In this document: piece after piece, positions 61,130-64,000 of the stretch
How positions within the stretch are numbered: the first letter of the stretch is position 1
How the letters are laid out: every line of letters begins with the position of its first letter
Origin: Bacteroidaceae bacterium
GTDB lineage: Bacteria; Bacteroidota; Bacteroidia; Bacteroidales; Bacteroidaceae
Direction of reading: 5' to 3'
Assembly: GCA_024401275.1 (NCBI GenBank)
Contig: JAKSLJ010000007.1
Coordinates: 47,988-111,987 of the forward strand
DNA: 64,000 bases
Notes under the pieces: model-generated
What the model was told of the DNA's origin: nothing
Databases searched by the model: none
The model's input: the letters and a program-made list of their open reading frames with translations, nothing else
Program-made: the position numbers and the translations under genes

Positions 61130-64000
61130 ATGATAAGCAAACTTAGATGTAGAGTTCCAAGCAGAACTCTCGCCCTCGTATGTGGGCTTCTCCTATCATT
61201 AGGCGCCTTTGCACAAAGCTTTGTGGCTAAGGGCGTGGTGAAGGATGCTTCCGGCGAGCCTGTCATTGGTGCTACTGTTCGCGTGCCTGGAGCACAAGGC
61301 GGTGCCATCACTGACTTCGACGGTAACTTCCAGATTAATTGTAACCAAGGCCAGGAGCTGGAAATCAGCTACATTGGCATGGCAACACAGAAGGCAACAG
61401 CTTCCGGCAACATGGTGGTAACACTTCAGGAAGACGCTGCAACTTCACTGAATGAGGTTGTCGTAATCGGTTACGGTGTAGCAAAGAAAGGCGACTTGAC
61501 AGGTTCCGTAACTGCCATCAAGCCAGACGAGAAGAACCATGCTCTCGTTACTTCTGCTCAGGAAATGATGCAGGGTAAGATTGCCGGTGTGAACATCACT
61601 ACTGGTGGCGGTACTCCTGGTGGTAGTGCTTCCATCCGTATCCGTGGCGGTTCTTCACTCAACGCTTCCAACGACCCACTCATCGTCATCGACGGTGTGG
61701 CTATGGACAACCAGGGCGTAAAGGGTTCTCCTAACGCTCTCGCTCTCGTAAACCCTAACGACATCGAGTCTTTCACAGTATTGAAGGACGCTTCCGCAAC
61801 AGCCATCTACGGTTCTCGCGGTTCCAACGGTGTCATCATCATCACTACAAAGAAGGGTCGCAAGGGCTCTGCTCCTCAGGTAAGCTACAATGGTAGCGTT
61901 TCTTACTCTATGGTAGCAAAGAAGACTGAGGTGCTCAACGCCACTGAATATCGCGACTTCGTAAAGACTTACTACGGCGAAGGTTCTGACGCTTGGAACC
62001 TCCTCGGCAACTCTGAAACAGACTGGCAGGACGAGATCTATCGCCCAGCAGTAAGCTCTGACCACGCTGTTACCCTCCAGGGCGGCTTGAAGAACATGCC
62101 TTACCGCATCAGTGCAGGTTTCACTGACCAGGACGGTGTGCTCAAGACTTCAAACTACCAGCGTACAACAGCCAGCGTGAACCTCAACCCAACATTCTTC
62201 GAGGATCACCTCAAGCTGAACATCAACGGCAAGTTCATGTACACTCACAACCGTTATGCAGACGGCGACGCTATCCACAGCGCTGTTCGCATGGACCCTA
62301 CACAATCTCCTTACGACAACAGCGACCCTAACTTCCACGGCTACTTCGGATGGAAGAACCCTGCTTCTGACGCCATGAAGGGCTACACAAGCATCACAAA
62401 CTCAAACGCTGTTGACAACCCTCTCGCACTTCTCTACGGCACAAACGACCGCGCAAACTCTTACGACTACCTCGCAAACGTAGAGGCTGACTACCAGATT
62501 CACGGTTTCGAGGACCTCCGTCTCCATGTGAACCTCTCTGGTGACTGGGCTAACGGTCGTCAGAACACTGACAAGACTACTTGGCATCCAAACACATTCT
62601 ACTACGGAAACACTGGCTACACTTACGAGAAGAAGCACAACCTCGTAGGTACAGCATACGCTCAGTACTACAAGGACCTCTGCGAAACTCAGCACATCGA
62701 CATCATGGCTGGTTACGAAATGTCAGAGCTCATGTACAGCGGCGACAGCAAGTACTCTCGCATCGTACCTCTCGATGGCGACTATGACGAGAAGACAGGC
62801 ATCTGGAAGCAGCATAGCCGTCTTCAGTCATTCTACGGACGTTTCAACTACATCGGTTGGGACCGCTACATGCTCACAGCAACTGTTCGTCGTGACGGTT
62901 CTTCACGCTTCAGCGAGCATTGGGCTACATTCCCTGCATTCGCTTTCGGTTGGAAGATCAGCGAGGAGTCATTCCTCAAGAACGTGAAGGCTATCGACGA
63001 ACTCAAGCTTCGCCTCGGTTGGGGTAGAACAGGTCAGCAGGACGGTGGCGAAATCGGCAACTACTCTTACTTCGCAAACTACGACGTAAACACTAACAAC
63101 GTTGACGGTCGCTATCCAATCCTCGGCGTAAACGAGTCAGGTCTCCTCTATCGTCCACAGGCATACAACAAGAATCTCAAGTGGGAAACTACAGAGACTC
63201 ACAACGTAGGTCTTGACGCTACATTGTTCCGCAACCGCGTAAGCGCAAGCGTTGACTACTACTTCCGCAGAACAACAGACCTCATCAACAAGGCTTCTAT
63301 CCCTGCAGGTTCAAACTTCCGCAACCAGGTTATCTCTAACATCGGTTCGCTCGAGAACCGCGGTGTCGAGGCTTCTCTCACAGTTCGTCCTATTCAGACA
63401 AAGGATTGGCAGTGGGAAGTTACTGCAAACTTCACTTACAACAAGAACAAGATCACTGAGCTTACAGGCGAGTCTTCTATCGTGAAGACTGGTGGCATCA
63501 GCGCTGGTACCGGTAATACTGTTCAGGTTCAGAAGGTTGGCTACCCAGCAAACTCTTTCTATGTTTACCAGCAGGTTTACGACGAGGCAGGCAAGCCTAT
63601 CGAAGGCGTTTATGTTGACCGCAACGCTGACGGCAAGATCTCAGAGGAAGACCTCTATGTTTACAAGAGCCCAGCAGCTCCTTACTTCGCAGGTCTCAGC
63701 TCACGCCTCCAGTACAAGAATGTTGACTTCGGCTTCGGTCTTCGTGGCAGCTTCGGCAACTACGTTTACAACGACCGTCAGGCAAGCTACGTAAACGTTA
63801 TCAAGCGTTACGACTCTTCATTCAACTATCTCCAGAACGCTACTGCACTCTCTATCGAGAACAACTGGGCTACTTACGACCACGTTCTCTCTGACTACTT
63901 CGTGCAGAACGCTTCTTTCATCAAGCTCGACAACATTACCCTCGGTTACTCTTTCGCAAACCTCTTCAATGGTGGCAACTACAAGGGTCTCAACGGTCGT
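61130..64000 (+). CDS. SusC/RagA-family TonB-linked outer membrane protein, 3' truncated
   Basis: From the ATG at 61130 the frame is open for 957 codons to the window end, so the C-terminus is missing. A basic N-terminus and signal peptide end LLLSLGAFAQ. A CarboxypepD_reg domain (GVVKDASGEPVIGATVRVPG) and LNEVVVIGYG, the SusC TonB-box-like motif, follow. The plug contains SASIRIRGGSSLNASNDPLI and VLKDASATAIYGSRGSNGVI. It imports glycans with a SusD partner expected beyond the window. The divergent uxu genes hint at uronate-containing substrates. Confidence 0.95.
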   Translation, partial: MISKLRCRVPSRTLALVCGLLLSLGAFAQSFVAKGVVKDASGEPVIGATVRVPGAQGGAITDFDGNFQINCNQGQELEISYIGMATQKATASGNMVVTLQEDAATSLNEVVVIGYGVAKKGDLTGSVTAIKPDEKNHALVTSAQEMMQGKIAGVNITTGGGTPGGSASIRIRGGSSLNASNDPLIVIDGVAMDNQGVKGSPNALALVNPNDIESFTVLKDASATAIYGSRGSNGVIIITTKKGRKGSAPQVSYNGSVSYSMVAKKTEVLNATEYRDFVKTYYGEGSDAWNLLGNSETDWQDEIYRPAVSSDHAVTLQGGLKNMPYRISAGFTDQDGVLKTSNYQRTTASVNLNPTFFEDHLKLNINGKFMYTHNRYADGDAIHSAVRMDPTQSPYDNSDPNFHGYFGWKNPASDAMKGYTSITNSNAVDNPLALLYGTNDRANSYDYLANVEADYQIHGFEDLRLHVNLSGDWANGRQNTDKTTWHPNTFYYGNTGYTYEKKHNLVGTAYAQYYKDLCETQHIDIMAGYEMSELMYSGDSKYSRIVPLDGDYDEKTGIWKQHSRLQSFYGRFNYIGWDRYMLTATVRRDGSSRFSEHWATFPAFAFGWKISEESFLKNVKAIDELKLRLGWGRTGQQDGGEIGNYSYFANYDVNTNNVDGRYPILGVNESGLLYRPQAYNKNLKWETTETHNVGLDATLFRNRVSASVDYYFRRTTDLINKASIPAGSNFRNQVISNIGSLENRGVEASLTVRPIQTKDWQWEVTANFTYNKNKITELTGESSIVKTGGISAGTGNTVQVQKVGYPANSFYVYQQVYDEAGKPIEGVYVDRNADGKISEEDLYVYKSPAAPYFAGLSSRLQYKNVDFGFGLRGSFGNYVYNDRQASYVNVIKRYDSSFNYLQNATALSIENNWATYDHVLSDYFVQNASFIKLDNITLGYSFANLFNGGNYKGLNGR

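Noticed and set aside
61655-62695. Several minus-strand frames opposite the SusC-like gene
   Set aside because: They overlap a strongly supported TonB-linked gene and have no recognisable domains.

Overview
The window looks like a Bacteroidales chromosome, most likely Prevotella or a close relative. Promoters fit the Bacteroidetes -7 consensus TAnnTTTG, Shine-Dalgarno sequences are scarce and leaders are A-rich. A SusC/RagA-type transporter, smalltalk peptides, a BT4734/VapE pair and an HU-like protein are present. The genus is an inference from gene content; no 16S rRNA is present.

Layout. 0-1.5 kb: 3' part of a CobW/G3E metal-chaperone GTPase with a large His-rich loop, then tRNA-Leu(UAG). 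1.5-5.5 kb: acyltransferase, SGNH esterase, small unknown genes and a maltose-type O-acetyltransferase, all on the minus strand. 5.5-6.2 kb: repeat-rich spacer. 6.2-12.6 kb: surface operon of a secreted nuclease, a TonB-dependent-receptor-like barrel, a DUF5689 lipoprotein and a lipoprotein with three OB-like modules. 12.7-17.9 kb: tcdA, then ilvD-ilvB-ilvN. 18.1-21.3 kb: sialate O-acetylesterase and ffh. 21.3-29.7 kb: accessory island between ffh and glyS, holding an HU / BT4734 / VapE / M15 peptidase / smalltalk cassette and two DUF4160-DUF2442 pairs with near-identical promoters. 29.7-35.3 kb: glyS, then a sodium-pump decarboxylase operon (OadG-like, double-biotinyl carrier, OadB, HAD phosphatase) without an adjacent carboxyltransferase. 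35.5-46.2 kb: AspT-type transporter, Wza-like export protein, glmS, carA, four-helix-bundle protein, carB, phoH. 46.3-54.3 kb: minus-strand housekeeping genes (xylB, NUDIX, xth, AAA-CYTH protein, ribH, TPR protein, BASS transporter, rlmD). 54.7-57.1 kb: lepA and a Crp/Fnr-type regulator. 57.2-57.8 kb: orphan smalltalk gene and 22-bp repeats, apparently a deleted copy of the 22-27 kb cassette. 57.9-64 kb: uxuA-uxuB and a divergent SusC-like gene cut by the window end.

The main themes are (1) surface nutrient capture (nuclease locus, uronate genes with SusC, sialate esterase), (2) sodium-coupled decarboxylation and core biosynthesis (branched-chain amino acids, carbamoyl phosphate, glucosamine-6-P), and (3) many short inverted and tandem repeats in spacers. 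The most unusual signals are a 22-bp iterated repeat at three loci, the internally deleted cassette copy at 57 kb, and the duplicated promoter in front of diverged DUF4160/DUF2442 pairs. All calls come from reading the sequence; no database search was run.
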